The notes: a model not told the origin generated them from the sequence alone. Numbered from the stretch's first letter, positions 44,761-56,089 are shown. The stretch is DNA of 64,000 nucleotides from Macrotis lagotis (GCF_037893015.1 NC_133662.1:270375944-270439943), one strand, 5' to 3'. Numbers and translations: made by a program.

Positions 44761-45423
44761 CCCCCACCCAGGGGGCCCACACCCCTCCGCCCTCCTCCTC
44801 TGAGGGGCAGGAGGGCAGGTGAGCCCCCTTAGCAGCGAAGGAGATGTCGGGGCTGCAAGGGATCTGTCCCAACAGCGAGCAACACCAAGGACCTCAAGGG
44901 TGGGCCCCTGGTGGGCCCCTGCTTCCATTGGGAGACAGAATTCCCGAGTGAGCAAATTCCCTTCGCTGCGGCTTGGGTGGCACCTGCCCTGTAACTTCAG
45001 GTGTGGGAGGGTGCGGGCCATCGGGACCCCCCTCGTGGAGCAGGCTGAGCCGCAGAGGGGCCGGGCAGCCCGACACCCTCAGATCCCTTCAGCCCACGAG
45101 CTCCGCGCCAACCATGGAGCTCCTGGAGGCCCAGGAACACTTGCTTCTTAAAGGACGAAGCTCCCCAGAGGTGACCCGGTCTGTGCCCCCCACTGAGGGA
45201 GGGGAGCTCTCCTCCCCCTGGGAGGACAGCCAGGCCTAGAAAATGAACACTGTCCAGATCATAATCTATATTGATACGGACAAATCCCATGTGGAGAGAG
45301 TCCCCTTGAGAGGTCAGTGTGTGTGTCTGTGTTTGCGTGTATTGTTTGTCGATGTTGGGGGTATGCCTGTGTGTGAGTGTGCCTGCGTCTGTATGTGTCC
45401 TTGTGTGTCTGTGTGTGTCTGGG
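44761..45423. other. GC- and CpG-richer unique DNA with TG-rich end
   Basis: 44990-45120 is relatively CpG-rich (GGGACCCCCCTCGTGGAGC, GAGCTCCGCGCC). It might be an eroded CpG island, but no transcript structure is visible. 45317-45420 is a degenerate (TG)n tract. Frames of 60-122 codons overlap in all registers. Confidence 0.4.
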
Positions 45424-45526
45424 GGGGCCTACCTCAGGGCATCTGAGGCTCTGGGCCCTCTCTCTGGGTCAGTTTCCTGATCCACAAAATGGGGACACCT
45501 CCCACCCACGGCAGCTGCCTTCAGGG
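45424..45526 (+). repeat. local direct duplication, copy 2
   Basis: Partner of 43684-43786 in the same orientation 1.74 kb away. The similarity stops near GGCAGCTGCCTTCAGGG on the right and at the G run on the left. Confidence 0.75.
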
Positions 45527-45689
45527 TCGGTCCTGCCACCCCCATGGTGCCCGGCGCTACCCGGCCTCCCAAGCACCTCCACTCTCCGGTTCCTGGAATC
45601 TGCCTCCCTCCTCTCCGTGCCCTCGGCACGTGGCATCGCTGATGGCTCCCTGGGGGTTCTCCTTTCTCGATGTGCTACATACTAGGTAG

Positions 45690-45840
45690 GAAGGCAGCAG
45701 AGTTAGACGTGGCAAATGTGCCGCTATCTGCTCATTAGCATGCAAACGTGCTGGAGAAATCCGTCTATTCCCCTGGATCACTTTAATATGCTCTGAGAGA
45801 GAAAGGCCTTTGTCACATGGAATCCTAAAATAAAGAGATG
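45690..45840. promoter_or_regulatory. candidate conserved non-coding element with octamer-like site
   Basis: Unique block with TCTGCTCATTAGCATGCAAAC (POU/homeodomain-like, about 45727-45747), CACTTTAATATGCTC and CCTAAAATAAAGAG. Flanked by GC-rich DNA on the left and an old SINE on the right. Confidence 0.37.
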
Positions 45841-45859
45841 TCAAAACCAGTCTATAAAG

Positions 45860-45990
45860 CAGGCCCAAGGGAGGCAGTGGGGTTCAGTGGGGAGAGTAAA
45901 CTCAGAGTCACCAAGGCCCACGTTCAAAATCTTGCCTCTAATGAATCCTGGTGAATCACTTAACCTCCCACAGTCCAAGTCAGGTGTAGA
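45860..45990 (+). repeat. old tRNA-derived SINE fragment
   Basis: GGGGTTCAGTGGGGAGAG head-like text, then CACGTTCAAAATCTTGCCTC and GAATCACTTAACCTCCC. Confidence 0.5.
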
Positions 45991-47034
45991 CCAGATCATG
46001 ACCACTGCCCTGGTCCCCTCCCCCCTGGAGCACTCTGGACCCTCTTCCTTTGCCCCCAGTTTCCCCTCTGAGCCCCCCAGCATATGGGTCAGACCCATTG
46101 TTCCATGGCTCAGTGCCAGCCTCCTAAAGTCTGTTAGATGTGAAAAGATATTTCATTTATTTCCCTCTCATTTCTAGCCTTTGAAGACCCCTCGGCCCAT
46201 GGGCATCTTCCTTTCAGAATGTAACCTTCCTGATCTTTCCCAACCTTGCAATGTTCATGGTAGTCTCCAGTGATGGCGGACCAGAGTGAATTTGCTAATT
46301 CTTGAGGCCACCCATTCCCCTATGGGACTCATCGATGGAGTGAACATTGACACGGACATCTGTCCTAGGCTCCTGATTCTGCCCCTTAGCAGGCCCTTTG
46401 TGTATATGAAGATGATTTTGGTTTCCCTTCTCAGTCCCTCTCCTCCTGGCTGCCCATTTCTTCCACTGACCCTCCTCATAGAATAGCATCTCAAGGCCCT
46501 TCCGCATGCTGGAAATTCTTCCACCTTATCAATATCTTTCCCAGACTGGGGTGTTTAGAACCGAACAGTGTCTGGTGGGTGGGTGCTGACTAGGGCTGAG
46601 GAGAGGGGGGGCTATGGCTTTCTCCTTTAAAGTCAGCCAAATTTCACATTGACTTTTTGGAGGCCAGATTCTCCTGTGGTCATAACCCACTCAAGTAGGC
46701 TGCCTCTGGGGGTCCTAAACTACAGGCCCCTGGAGACTGTAGCATCATGCAACTTGGAGCTGAGAGGTGCCTCAGAGCCCTCTGGCCAACTCTTCATTTT
46801 GTCCACGAGGAGCCCACTTCTCAACCATGGGCTATTCTTCATTGGTTGCATGCTACAGCCTATCTAGGCCACCATTGCTTTTTGTATATCTCCAGCATTT
46901 ACTGGACCTCCAGGCTAGGCCATCCACACTCTTTCCATTAACCATGACTTTCAAAGATATGGGCTTAATGCCTTTAGGATAATTACCTAGTTTATTTGTA
47001 ATACTTTTTGCTCAGACCCAACAGCAATTGGGGA
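45991..47034. other. no gene recognised
   Basis: Unique sequence, with a SINE-like patch at about 46735-46815 (GAGAGGTGCCTCAGAGCCC). Frames of 64-96 codons on both strands lack domains. Confidence 0.35.
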
Positions 47035-47342
47035 CTAGACCTTGGATTTGTTCTGCTAGAGCCCAGAGTCATGGATGGAAGGGCATTGTAGACAATGGCT
47101 GATTTGGGCCAGACACAAGTGAAACAACTTGCTGGCGACTGGAGTCCTCCAAGGTTAGGAAGGGATTTCTCAGGGAACAATGGCTGTTTATTCGTTGGAA
47201 TCTTCAGGCAAAAAGCTAAATGACCACTTGTTGGGAATATTGTGGGAGGAGATTCTTGTTTAACACACAATTTGTTTGGGGGTGGGTTGGATGAGTCAAT
47301 CTCTAAAATTCCTTCTAGCTCTGAGAGTCAGTGATTTCCATT
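47035..47342 (+). mobile_element. L3/CR1-like LINE 3' end
   Basis: Shows AATGACCACTTGTTGGGAAT, then GGGTGGGTTGGATGAGTCAA and CCTTCTAGCTCTGAGAGTC, the terminal L3 order. Confidence 0.72.
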
Positions 47343-47509
47343 ATTCAAATAATTCCTTCCCTCTATAGAAAATGAGTTACTTTTCCCCTCCTTGGTACTT
47401 CATTCTTGCCTTCGTGTTTAATGATGTTCCTCCGTATTATGAATTCTCTGAGTAGTTTAGAATGGAATCAATGCTCTCTGGATTCTTGGAGGATTCCAGT
47501 GAGGAGACT

Positions 47510-47765
47510 AGTTGGAGCAGTAGATAGAGCATCAGATGTGGATTCAAGAAGAATCCAAGTATATATCTGGCTTCAGACACTTACTAGCATTGGTAAGTCA
47601 TTTACTCTCTCTTTGTCTCAGTTTCCTTATCCATACAATGGGATAGTAATTACACCTACTTCCCTGAGTTGTGGTGACAATCACATAAATTAATGTTTGT
47701 AAAGTGCCTAACAGGGTACTTGGTATATGGTAGGTATATAGTAGTATATAATTGCTTGTTTCCTT
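47510..47765 (+). repeat. THER/MIR-type SINE, long copy
   Basis: Head GAGCAGTAGATAGAGCATC, body CTGGCTTCAGACACTTACTA, CORE-like CTCAGTTTCCTTATCCATAC and tail GTTTGTAAAGTGCCTAACAG. Confidence 0.75.
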
Positions 47766-48594
47766 CAGCTCCTCCATTGGAATGGCTACTTAGAATGATG
47801 GGCTACAGATTTTGCCCCCAAATTCTCGCATTTTCCTCTTACGTTGCTTTGATCCACATGGGTGAGTGTCATCTGGTCCAAGTGCTTTACGGAATCCAGT
47901 CTGTTAGTTAGACCAATGATGCCTTTCATGTTTGTCTCCGTTTAATCTAATGATCCCTCCGATTTTTATTTTTTCTGCTACTCCACATACAAAATCATTC
48001 ACCAAGTCCTTTTTTTGTTGTCTGCAACGTCTCTTAATTACAGGCTCCTCTCCTAGCCCTCGCCTAGTTCAGAGTCCCATCCATCTCTCATATCCAGCAT
48101 GTTCTCCTCCTCACCCCCACCTCTCGGCTTCCTTCCTTCCTTAACTATCACGAATTCCACACACCCTCGCCCAGTAGCATCCTCTACTTCTGACCTCTTT
48201 CTTTTGCTCCAATATAGATTCCCTCTTTAATGTTTTTCCATCTTTTCTTTCCCTCTTCTCTTGTTATATTAAAGTTATTTTCTTCTGTCTCTGTAGGCTT
48301 GGGATTTGGACGTCTTCTCCCTGCCCTCCATTCAAATGCTTACTCAATCTTTATTCCCTCAAGTTAGATAAAGGATCCCCAGTGTCCCTTTGGTCTTGGG
48401 AGTGACTCAGAGAGTTGTTTTCTCTCTGCCTCTGTCTCTCTCTGCAGGGTCTGCTTTGTAATCACCAAAGTCTCTTTTTCAATAGAAATCTCTCTGGAGA
48501 TGGATTATTGGATAGAGAACAGAGCAAGGCCAACAGAGTGAGGCTGTGATGGTGGAAGAACAGAGAACAAAGAGGTCACATACAAACTGACAGA
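47766..48594. other. no gene recognised
   Basis: Pyrimidine-rich unique DNA. No repeat family or supported frame was recognised. Confidence 0.35.
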
Positions 48595-48770
48595 AGGACG
48601 GAATGTTTAGTCCGGAAAGGAGCAGACTCAGGTAACATGTGGAAAGGTGTCTGAAAAGTTGTCATGGGGAAGGGGATCACACTTTTCTAGCTGGCCCTTA
48701 AGGATAGAATCAGGAAGAAGGACAGTTTTCCAACAGCTGAATATAGGCCAGATGTAGGGAAATCTCACCA
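48595..48770 (+). mobile_element. probable L3/CR1-like LINE fragment
   Basis: Order resembles the middle of the L3 3' region: ATGTGGAAAGGTGTCTGAAA, then AGGAAGAAGGACAGTTTTCC and CCAGATGTAGGGAAATCT. Confidence 0.45.
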
Positions 48771-49732
48771 CGCCTCTCATTTAAACTTTGGGGACCATTT
48801 CAATTCCTGACATTCAGAGTCTCAGATCTCAGAGTAAGGTTCCATCTTCCCCTCAGGGTTCTAGAAATATCCCCTGAGAATTTGGGGATGATTCAATGAA
48901 TTAAGGCCCCATCAGTGTACACCCCACCCCCCGCAAGACTATCAGCTAAGAGACTTTTAGAAAGGGGCATTATTGTCTTTTAAGAAACTGATACAAAACG
49001 CCTCCCCCAAATCTCTGTTACCCACATGTATACAGAGTCCAAGAGAAAGTAGAGATCAAAGAGTTCTGGGCTGCTAGAACTCTTCCTTTCTTTCTCTCAT
49101 GGGATGTTCAAGAATTTCTCCTTAGGCTTAGCAGAGTTTCTTCTCTGGACCCTCATGGAGCCACAGATCCATGGCTAGTCTGTTCTTGACTCTTAATGCA
49201 GACACTGCCATCAGCTGATCCAAGGATGCTTCTAGGACACCAGTAGGAGTCTGGCTCATCCACTGGGATGAGCCAAAGCTGAACTCAAGGCCTTTCTCCC
49301 TATAAAGTTCCTCTTCAGCCCTGTGTGGGAACACATTCTCTCTTGGCTCCACACTTGACTTCTCGAATCCAATCAATTTGGAATGCTTGTCTGTTAGACC
49401 TGAAGCCATTCATCATTACATACCTTGTCCAATGGAAGGTTTTCTATCTAGCATCATGTCCCTTTTTCTAGTCCAGAGTCTATTTGAGATTCATTGAGAT
49501 GCCTTAATTGGAAGCCCCTTCTAACTTCCAGATTTGGGGCAGTGTGCTATGGAATTATTAAGTCAGGGTTGAAGGGTGGAACAGACTCATTTGGACCTCA
49601 ACATCAACACAGAAGCATGCAGCTGAGAATCAGCCTAAGAGTCACAGAAATGACAATAATACTTCCTCTCCCTTCAATTATACCCTACATTTCCTTTTCC
49701 TTGTTTGTAAGCAAAATAGAATCCCATTTTTT
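48771..49732. other. no confirmed gene; minus-strand frame of 93 codons
   Basis: The minus-strand frame at 49128-49409 has a varied, non-repetitive composition (for example F-G-S-S-Q-W-M-S-Q-T). I recognise no domain and see no matching splice signals. It may be a worn retrocopy or chance. The rest is unique. Confidence 0.3.
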
Positions 49733-49891
49733 TCTTTTTTAAAAAAAATTGTATTATTTAACGCAATGGGATTAAGAGTGACTTGCCCAGGGTCATACAA
49801 CTAGGCAATTATTAAGTGTCTGAAGCCACATTTGAACTCAGATCCTCCTGACACTAGGGCCAATGTGCTATCTGCTGCACCACCTCGCTAG
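49733..49891 (-). mobile_element. tRNA-headed marsupial SINE
   Basis: T/A-rich left end, then the complement of the SINE body (GGCAATTATTAAGTGTCTG) and head (TGCTGCACCACCTCGCTAGC). No clear target-site duplication. Confidence 0.85.
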
Positions 49892-50404
49892 CCGTTCCAT
49901 CTAATTTGGTCTGTAGTCATCGAGGACACTTTGGTGCTTTGACTGGGGCCTGAATACTTGGACAAGTGAATCTAACTGTCCCTCTAGGTGAGACATGCCC
50001 CAAATCCCCCAACCTGACCAGAGATGATGTTGCTTGTTTCTCCATTATGAACCGTCCATGTCCACAAACTATAGTCATTGCCATTGCCTTCCTCATAATC
50101 AATGTGAATAAAGGGGTGCTCCCTTCTCAATTTTGGGAAAACAGTTATTGGGAAGGGAGGCCCAGTTCAAGTCTTCTCAAATAGCTTTTGATGCAGCCCT
50201 GTGATACAAAAGTAAGGGAAACAATTATCTTCTGGAAGTCCAAAGTTAGGATTCCCTCGTACATCTCCATGAAATGGACCCCACCCAGAGAGTTGGCAGT
50301 GGGTCCCCTTCATCTATTCCAATGCTCATTCCCTCTCCTATTTTGGCTCCCTGGTTGAGGGAACCCTAGGATGGGCTGAAAGCAATGGCCTGAAAAAGCC
50401 CCCC
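49892..50404. other. no gene recognised
   Basis: Unique sequence. Opposing short frames at 49917-50184 are unsupported. Confidence 0.35.
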
Positions 50405-50855
50405 TCTGCTGAGCAAAGAGAACATCGTACCCATTAAGAACAACATTGTGAGCTGATGTTCTTTGATGCCTGCAAGCTCCTCTCAGCCGATCAGAGAGCT
50501 AGGCAACTCCAGGAGGCCTGGTAGGAACAACGCCATCCACATCCAGAAGAGAAAAAATACAACCCCCCCCCCCCCCCAGAAAACCCCCCACAGGGACACC
50601 ATGCTCGCTTTTTGAAAACATCTCTTGTTTTTCCTTCCTATCCTGTGTTTTTCTTTCTTTTCCCCTCATATACAACATAATAGCTATATAAACACTCTAA
50701 ATACAATGTATAGGTATAACTTTTACCAAGATTGTTCCCTACTGAGGGGTGGGGTGGGAAAATGTGTAACATAAATGTACAAGTGAATAAATGGTAAAAA
50801 AAAAACTTTCATAAAATGTAATTGGAAAAATAAAATAAAATATTCACAAAAAAAC
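50405..50855 (+). mobile_element. L1 3' UTR fragment
   Basis: Sense-strand marsupial L1 3' end: AACAACATTGTGAGCTGATG, GCCATCCACATCCAGAAGAG and terminal TGTAATTGGAAAAATAAAAT. A C15 run (50563-50577) replaces part of it. Confidence 0.72.
50563..50577 (+). repeat. (C)15 homopolymer
   Basis: Fifteen consecutive C inside the L1 3' UTR. Confidence 0.9.
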
Positions 50856-52117
50856 CGTCCCCCTCCAAAAATCCCTTACCATATATGAATAAAAACTAAA
50901 ATCAAAGGGGACATGAAAAGAGGTTGGTAGTAAGTCCCCTTCCTGGGGCCGTTCACCTTATAAAATTGAAGGGATTGGTACATTCAGTTCCATCTCTTCC
51001 TCTCCATGCTTCCATAGAATAGAATTCTCTTTTGATTGCACCCCTCTACCTTGACCAGGGCGATGTGGCAGCCTGACAGGTACCAGAGTCAGAGGGATGG
51101 AGGGAGAGAGTCATATCAAAGGCAAGACATTTCCTCAGGGTATTGCTATAGAGTGCAATCCCCTTGGGGACAGGGACAATCTTATTTTAATATTTCTACC
51201 TCAAGCACATAGCAGTCAGTGCCCAATACAGAAAATCTGGCAATTAATTGATGGAACCCTTCCATTTATCCCAGTGCCTTCCTCTGGAACAATAGAGAAT
51301 CAACTAGGAAGCTTTATAAGCACCTCCCCTCTTCCAGGCACTGTGGGAAGACCAAAACTACCCCATTGAAGGAGATAACATACACACAAAGATAGGATGA
51401 GGTCATATTTTCAAAGGCCTTCATTTTACAGATAAGGAAACTGAGAAGCCAAGAGATTAAACGTCTTTCCCAGGGGCCCAAAGCTGCTAATGTCATGGAG
51501 GCAATGGACAGGAGCTTAGACAGACTTTGGGAGATGGTGGAAGACGGAACCTGATCCTAGGCCCTTTGCCTCCTTGTGGAGTCCTCACCAAATTCACTTG
51601 GGGTGAGGCACTAGCTGATGGGTTGGTGTCTTTCTGGTCCAGCTGGGCTAGCACCTTATTGGGTCAAGTCATGCAGAACACTCCTCAGGGCTGTTGGGAA
51701 GTCTTTCTTTCTCTCAAATACTGGGCTATGGTGGGACCTTGGATGGCTTGGATGGTTCTGGTAGCTCTCATCTCACCTAAGATTAAGAAAGAAGAAACCA
51801 GAGCAGGGACCATGTTCACTTTGGTGGTTGTGTGCCTATGGTCACCCTGTCCTCCCTCTCCTACTGCCTGAGCCTTTCCTCTGAGGTGACCTTCCCCCAT
51901 GCTGTCATGGCGGTGCCTAGCTGCTGACTTGGTGCTTGTAGGTGCTTTGTGAGCCCTGACTGACTGGGCTCTTGTAAAGGGGTAGCTGCTTCCTTCTGAA
52001 GCACCCCATCACTTGGGATTTATCCTGACTGAATTATCTGACCTACAGAACACCTACCCCCCCCCCACTAGTAGCAGGAGAGCTGATCACATTTGTCTTT
52101 GGTTTTCTTCTTACCAG
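50856..52117. other. no gene recognised upstream of the candidate exon
   Basis: Contains an L2-like end at 51150-51250 (GGGGACAGGGACAATCTTA) and a MIR core on the minus strand at 51420-51490. A C10 run lies at 52057-52066. The 114-codon plus-strand frame at 51527-51871 has no splice context. Confidence 0.35.
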
Positions 52118-52380
52118 ATTCCTGGTACAGAAGCGGGTCTGCGGTCAGAGACAATGGCAGCCATGGCGAGTTTGCAGATCACCTTCCCTGCATCCTCCCT
52201 CTGGAAAGAGAACCCAGAGAACCAACTTCTGCTGTTGGCTCCATTGCCACCCGCTTCCCTCCAGACTTGGCTTCAAAGGATGAGAAAGTTCCTGGGCAGC
52301 CTTCCCTGGAGCGTCCCTCGCTGACAGTGATTGACAGCCTGGTATTTACCGAGCTTCCCAAAGGGAGAGAAGACGCAGAG
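52118..52380 (+). CDS. candidate internal coding exon, product not recognised
   Basis: The stretch is bounded by convincing splice signals. A 20-base pyrimidine-rich run (TTTGTCTTTGGTTTTCTTCT) leads to TTACCAG, with AG at 52116-52117. GACGCAGAG is followed by GTGCGT at 52381. Between them one frame is open for 87 codons. The first two bases complete a split codon and the exon ends on a codon boundary. The peptide begins S-W-Y-R-S-G-S, passes T-S-A-V-G-S-I-A-T-R-F-P-P-D and ends T-V-I-D-S-L-V-F-T-E-L-P-K-G-R-E-D-A-E. It is polar, proline-containing and looks like a linker or low-order region. I recognise no domain or family. No partner exon is evident within reach, so it would belong to a gene with large introns. 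Two other frames also stay open for part of the stretch, so chance cannot be excluded. Confidence 0.38.
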
Positions 52381-53242
52381 GTGCGTGGGAGCTGGGTACA
52401 AGATGGAGCGTGAGCATCCTGGTGGCCATGGCCCATGTCCATGCAGAAAGGAAGCAAAGCTGTCAATCCCAGAATCTCAGGGAGAAAGGGACCTCGGAGG
52501 GTGGGGCCCAGCCCAATCCTGGACACCAGTTGGTCCCTCTACCAGGGGCCCAGGCCCTGGTCACTCAGCCTTTATCTCTCTGCTGCTCCCCTCCTCCACG
52601 CTCCCAATGCTGACTTCTGAGGCCTCTTCAGATACTGGAAGATGGCCATCATCTACCTTTCTTCGTCTTCTGAAGGCTATTCTCTGTCACAGGTCAACCA
52701 TCCCCAGTTCGTCCAGCCAGTCTTGGTCCAGTGTGGTCTCAAGGCCCTTCAGCTTCCTGGTCTCCCTTCTATGGACATTGCTTCTCAATGACCCTGCTCC
52801 CCATGGGGACCAGGAGGGCCACACCTCCAACCGTAGTCTGACCAGGCCATGGGACAGAAGATAGAGGGATTCTCACCTGAGGCTTCTGGATAGCTGGGCA
52901 TTCAACCCACAATCATTTATTAAGTGGGTTCACTGCTGCTTGCTGGGAGTCATGCCTCTCCCAAGAGTTGGCTGCTGTTGGCCCCAGGTCTACCTGAACC
53001 CCCAAACACCTTGGGGGCTTCTTCTAGGTGGGGGGCTAACTTCACTCTGTGCTGTCAACTCGGCCAGATTAGAGCAGAATCTTGTGATGATATCATGTGG
53101 TCCACCAGGATGTAAGGTGATAAGGAGTGCCCATCTTGAGGCCAACAGGCCAGGGGTCTGGTCTTCTCATGAGAGGGAGAGTTACTCTCTCCTGAGAGTT
53201 CAATAAAAGAGTCCCCCAAGAAAGCTTAGAGAAGAGCCAGAA
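52381..53242. other. no further exon recognised
   Basis: The frame continues past the proposed donor to a stop near 52411. A 177-codon frame at 52331-52864 in another register is rich in proline and serine from GC-rich DNA and lacks splice support. A MIR-like patch lies at 52470-52530. Confidence 0.35.

Positions 53243-53284
<42 letters not shown>
53243..53284 (+). repeat. (GA)n microsatellite
   Basis: About 20 GA units. Confidence 0.95.
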
Positions 53285-53286
<2 letters not shown>

Positions 53287-53299
53287 CACAATAATACAA

Positions 53300-53430
53300 A
53301 CAGTTGTCATTCCTAGGGGCCTCTCAGATTTGCAGATTCCTTTCTATAGGTTGTCTCATGACAGCCATGTGAAGTAGGGGCTATTATTATTTTTTTTTCA
53401 TTTAATAGAGGAGAAAAGTGAGCCCCAGTC
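53300..53430 (-). repeat. MIR-type SINE fragment
   Basis: CAAACAGTTGTCATTCCTAG, then GGCTATTATTAT and AATAGAGGAGAAAAGTGAG form the complement of a MIR core and 3' part. Confidence 0.55.
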
Positions 53431-53454
53431 CTCCTCAATAAAGTCTAGGACTCC

Positions 53455-53885
53455 CTATCATTTCCAAGACCAAGTAGAAAATCCTGTTTGCCCTGCAGTC
53501 TCCTTTGGAGCTGCCCTTCCTTCTGGCTCCATCTCTTACTTGGGCATTTTCTCTGGCTGCCGCCATGTCTGGAATGCTTCCCTCTTCATCTGGCTCCAGG
53601 TTCTTCTGACTTCTTTCAGGGTCCAGCTAAAACCCTGCCTTCTGCAGGAAACCTTTTTCAATCACCCCCCTCACCCCGGGGCAAGAGGATGGCCAATCTG
53701 TTCTGCCAATATCTCACCCAGACAGAGTTGTCAGTGTGTCATCTTCCCCATTAGATGATGAGCTCCTTGAGAGCTTCTGGTTGCTTTTGGGTCAGTTATC
53801 TTGGACCTTGGTAGTATCTCTAGTGTTCCAGCACAGGGTCTGGTATACAGTAGGTGGTTAATAAATGCTTCTTGACTTGGCCTAC
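53455..53885 (+). mobile_element. L2 LINE 3' end
   Basis: Classical L2 3' order: GGAATGCTTCCCTCTTCATC, then AGGGTCCAGCTAAAACCC, TTCTGCAGGAAACCTTTTTC, GATGATGAGCTCCTTGAGAG, AGTAGGTGGTTAATAAATGC. The frames of 72-88 codons over it are translations of the worn LINE. Confidence 0.85.
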
Positions 53886-54424
53886 TAGGGTCACATAGGT
53901 AGTAAGCGCCCAAGGCCTAAGAGGGGGGAAAGGGGGCATGGATCTATGACTTTATTGGCCTAAGAAGCTCCCTCTTCCAGTCCAGGTGAGCCCCTTCTCT
54001 TACATACATAGTTACTTAGACCACCTAGAGGCTATGACTTGGTAAAGTCCTACAGTCAGGAGAGAACATTCAAACTCAGATCTTCTGCCTGGACATCTGG
54101 TCTCTCTCTGCCAGAGATGTCAAACTCAAGGGCTGCAGAGTTCCCACTGAGCCAGATGAAAATATTAGGGAATGTTTAAAAAGTTAAAAAATACAGGAGA
54201 CCCTGCCCCCAGGAGCCCACTATTTGATGGGGAAGACACCATGAAAACAAACAGGTTCAGAGAAGCCCTGAGCCTGGCAGATCCCCCAAAGAAAAGCCGG
54301 GCTGCACCTAGTCTCACAAATGGGAGAAGGTGATGCCTCAGATGGGTGCTCCTGGTTCCTAACCCAGTGACTTCATATACAGTGGGGGCAGCAAATGATG
54401 GTTGAATTAAGTTGGGGGGGGCAG
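53886..54424. other. no gene recognised; SINE remnants
   Basis: A minus-strand MIR-like patch lies at 54030-54080. 54190-54260 carries CCTGCCCCCAGGAGCCCACT, a piece of the old interspersed repeat. The minus-strand frame of 94 codons (54165-54449) is unsupported. Confidence 0.35.
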
Positions 54425-54620
54425 GAGAGCAAGACAAAGCCACAAACATCTATTGCTTGGGTGTTTTCTTTGGACCAGACCTGGGCTAAGTTCTGCGAAT
54501 CCCAATACAAGCAGAAAGAGACGGGGCTGCTGCCTTCGAGGAGTTTACAGTCTAGAGGGAGAAGGAAAGCAGGAGATGGGGGGGCTGGTACTGAAGTCCA
54601 GAAGGTCAGAAGGTGAAAAG
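54425..54620 (+). repeat. old mammalian interspersed repeat fragment
   Basis: ATCTATTGCTTGGGTG, then GACCTGGGCTAAGTTC, GCTGCTGCCTTCGAGGAG and TTTACAGTCTAGAGG match the opening of the longer repeat at 37180. Confidence 0.5.
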
Positions 54621-55001
54621 GGCATGAAGCATGGTAGCCTGGGCCTTTCTCAGGAGGGGGAAATTAAGTCTCTGACTTCCAATTTCCTAAATGTCTTAAA
54701 AAGAGAAGAGAGGCCCAGGATCTTGAATCTGTCTGCTAACAGAGTCAGCTCCCCCCCCCCCGGGGTCCCCTGCAGCCTCCTGGAGGGCCAGTCTGCCATG
54801 GGCACCTGCTTCCCCCAGGATCTGCTGATGGAAAAATGATCTGCCAACAGGATGCCAAGTAAGGTCTTTTACAAAAAAACTGGATGGTTGGAGGGGCAGG
54901 GATTGGAGGGGGGCTCCCCATCACTGGGGCTTGTCAGACTGAGTTTCTTATTCATATTCTGGGGTGCCTTCCAACCCTGGGATTTGGAACTCTGAGGCTG
55001 G
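54621..55001. other. no gene recognised
   Basis: Unique sequence with a C11 run at 54751-54761. The 128-codon plus-strand frame at 54453-54839 spans repeat and unique DNA and has no domain. Confidence 0.35.
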
Positions 55002-55002
55002 T

Positions 55003-55043
<41 letters not shown>
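55002..55043 (+). repeat. (CA)n microsatellite
   Basis: About 20 CA units. Confidence 0.95.
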
Positions 55044-55045
<2 letters not shown>

Positions 55046-56089
55046 CTCACCATACACTTTTAAGTTGAATTTGTATTATCATTTACATCACTTTCTTAAA
55101 TCTAGGTAACCAACAAAACACTACATTAAGCTTTGCTTTGTCATGACACTGACCATGGGATAGTTGACTCTAGGGAGCTCGAATGGGTTCCCCCCACCCC
55201 CCAACAGTGACCCCAAATCACCAGCTCAGCAGTTGGTCCAGAGGGGAAGAGAAGACTCCTCAACCATAGGACTTAGGTGAATGGGAAGCTTCCCTACCCC
55301 AAATTCCCAGACCTAGGGACCCTTCCCCCAAACCTCCCCCCATGTGAGCACTGAATAGGCGGGAACTTTCTACAAGGAGAAGGCGGAGAGCTTCCGTTCC
55401 TGTCGAATGGAACTTCTGAAGAACCAGATGATGTTTCCCATAGAAACCTAGATTTCCATAGATGGAGAAGTTTCCTGCAGCTTCATCTGTAGGGCATTTC
55501 ATAGTTTAACAACCATGCTTAATTTCTCCAGGCTTTTGCTATCCAACAGGAAGAACAAAGAACACATTTATTTCATACAAAACAAACAAGAACACTAATC
55601 AAGGAACTAAACCTTCAATATTCTCTCATTGATGGTTCTCTGCAGAAACAGCATTTCTCAGATGAAGAGGAATGAAGGCTCCACCTCCCAGCCTAGTGAT
55701 TCATCTCTGGCAGTAGGTGACTTGTTTGCATGTCAATGAGATGAGTCCACACACAGGTACAGCTGCAGGCCTCCATCCTGGCCACAAGAGCTCCACTGGT
55801 CATCACCCAGGAACTCCAAGAAGGGCCTTCGTCTCTGGGTTGGGCTTGGAGAGATCTCACATGAGCTTGGGGTGCCTGCCTCCCCAGAAGTGATCATTCA
55901 TCAAGGACTGAATTCATTAAAGAGAGACCGCAGGATCTCAGTCCCACCCCACTCTCCTTGCCTCTTGACTTCCCATTTCCTCTGGGGATATTTTTATTTC
56001 TTTTTCATAGAAAGAGGAGGCATTTTTAAAGTGCTGTAAAATCTGCACAGTAGCATCCTAAGCTATTTCATTTGCCCCTCACAATGAAT
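55044..56089. other. no gene recognised
   Basis: Unique sequence. 55690-55760 carries TTGTTTGCATGTCAATGAG (octamer-like) and might be regulatory. No supported frame. Confidence 0.35.

Noticed and set aside
44990..45120. CpG island promoter
   Set aside because: CpGs are more frequent than nearby, but the stretch is short and no first exon or start context is visible. Left as a note only.
52154..52324. ATG-led 56-codon frame inside the candidate exon
   Set aside because: The start context is fair, but the frame differs from the one bounded by splice signals and has no support beyond the ATG.
52331..52864. 177-codon plus-strand frame
   Set aside because: Proline/serine-rich text from GC-rich DNA, in a different frame from the candidate exon, with no acceptor or donor pair and a MIR-like patch inside.
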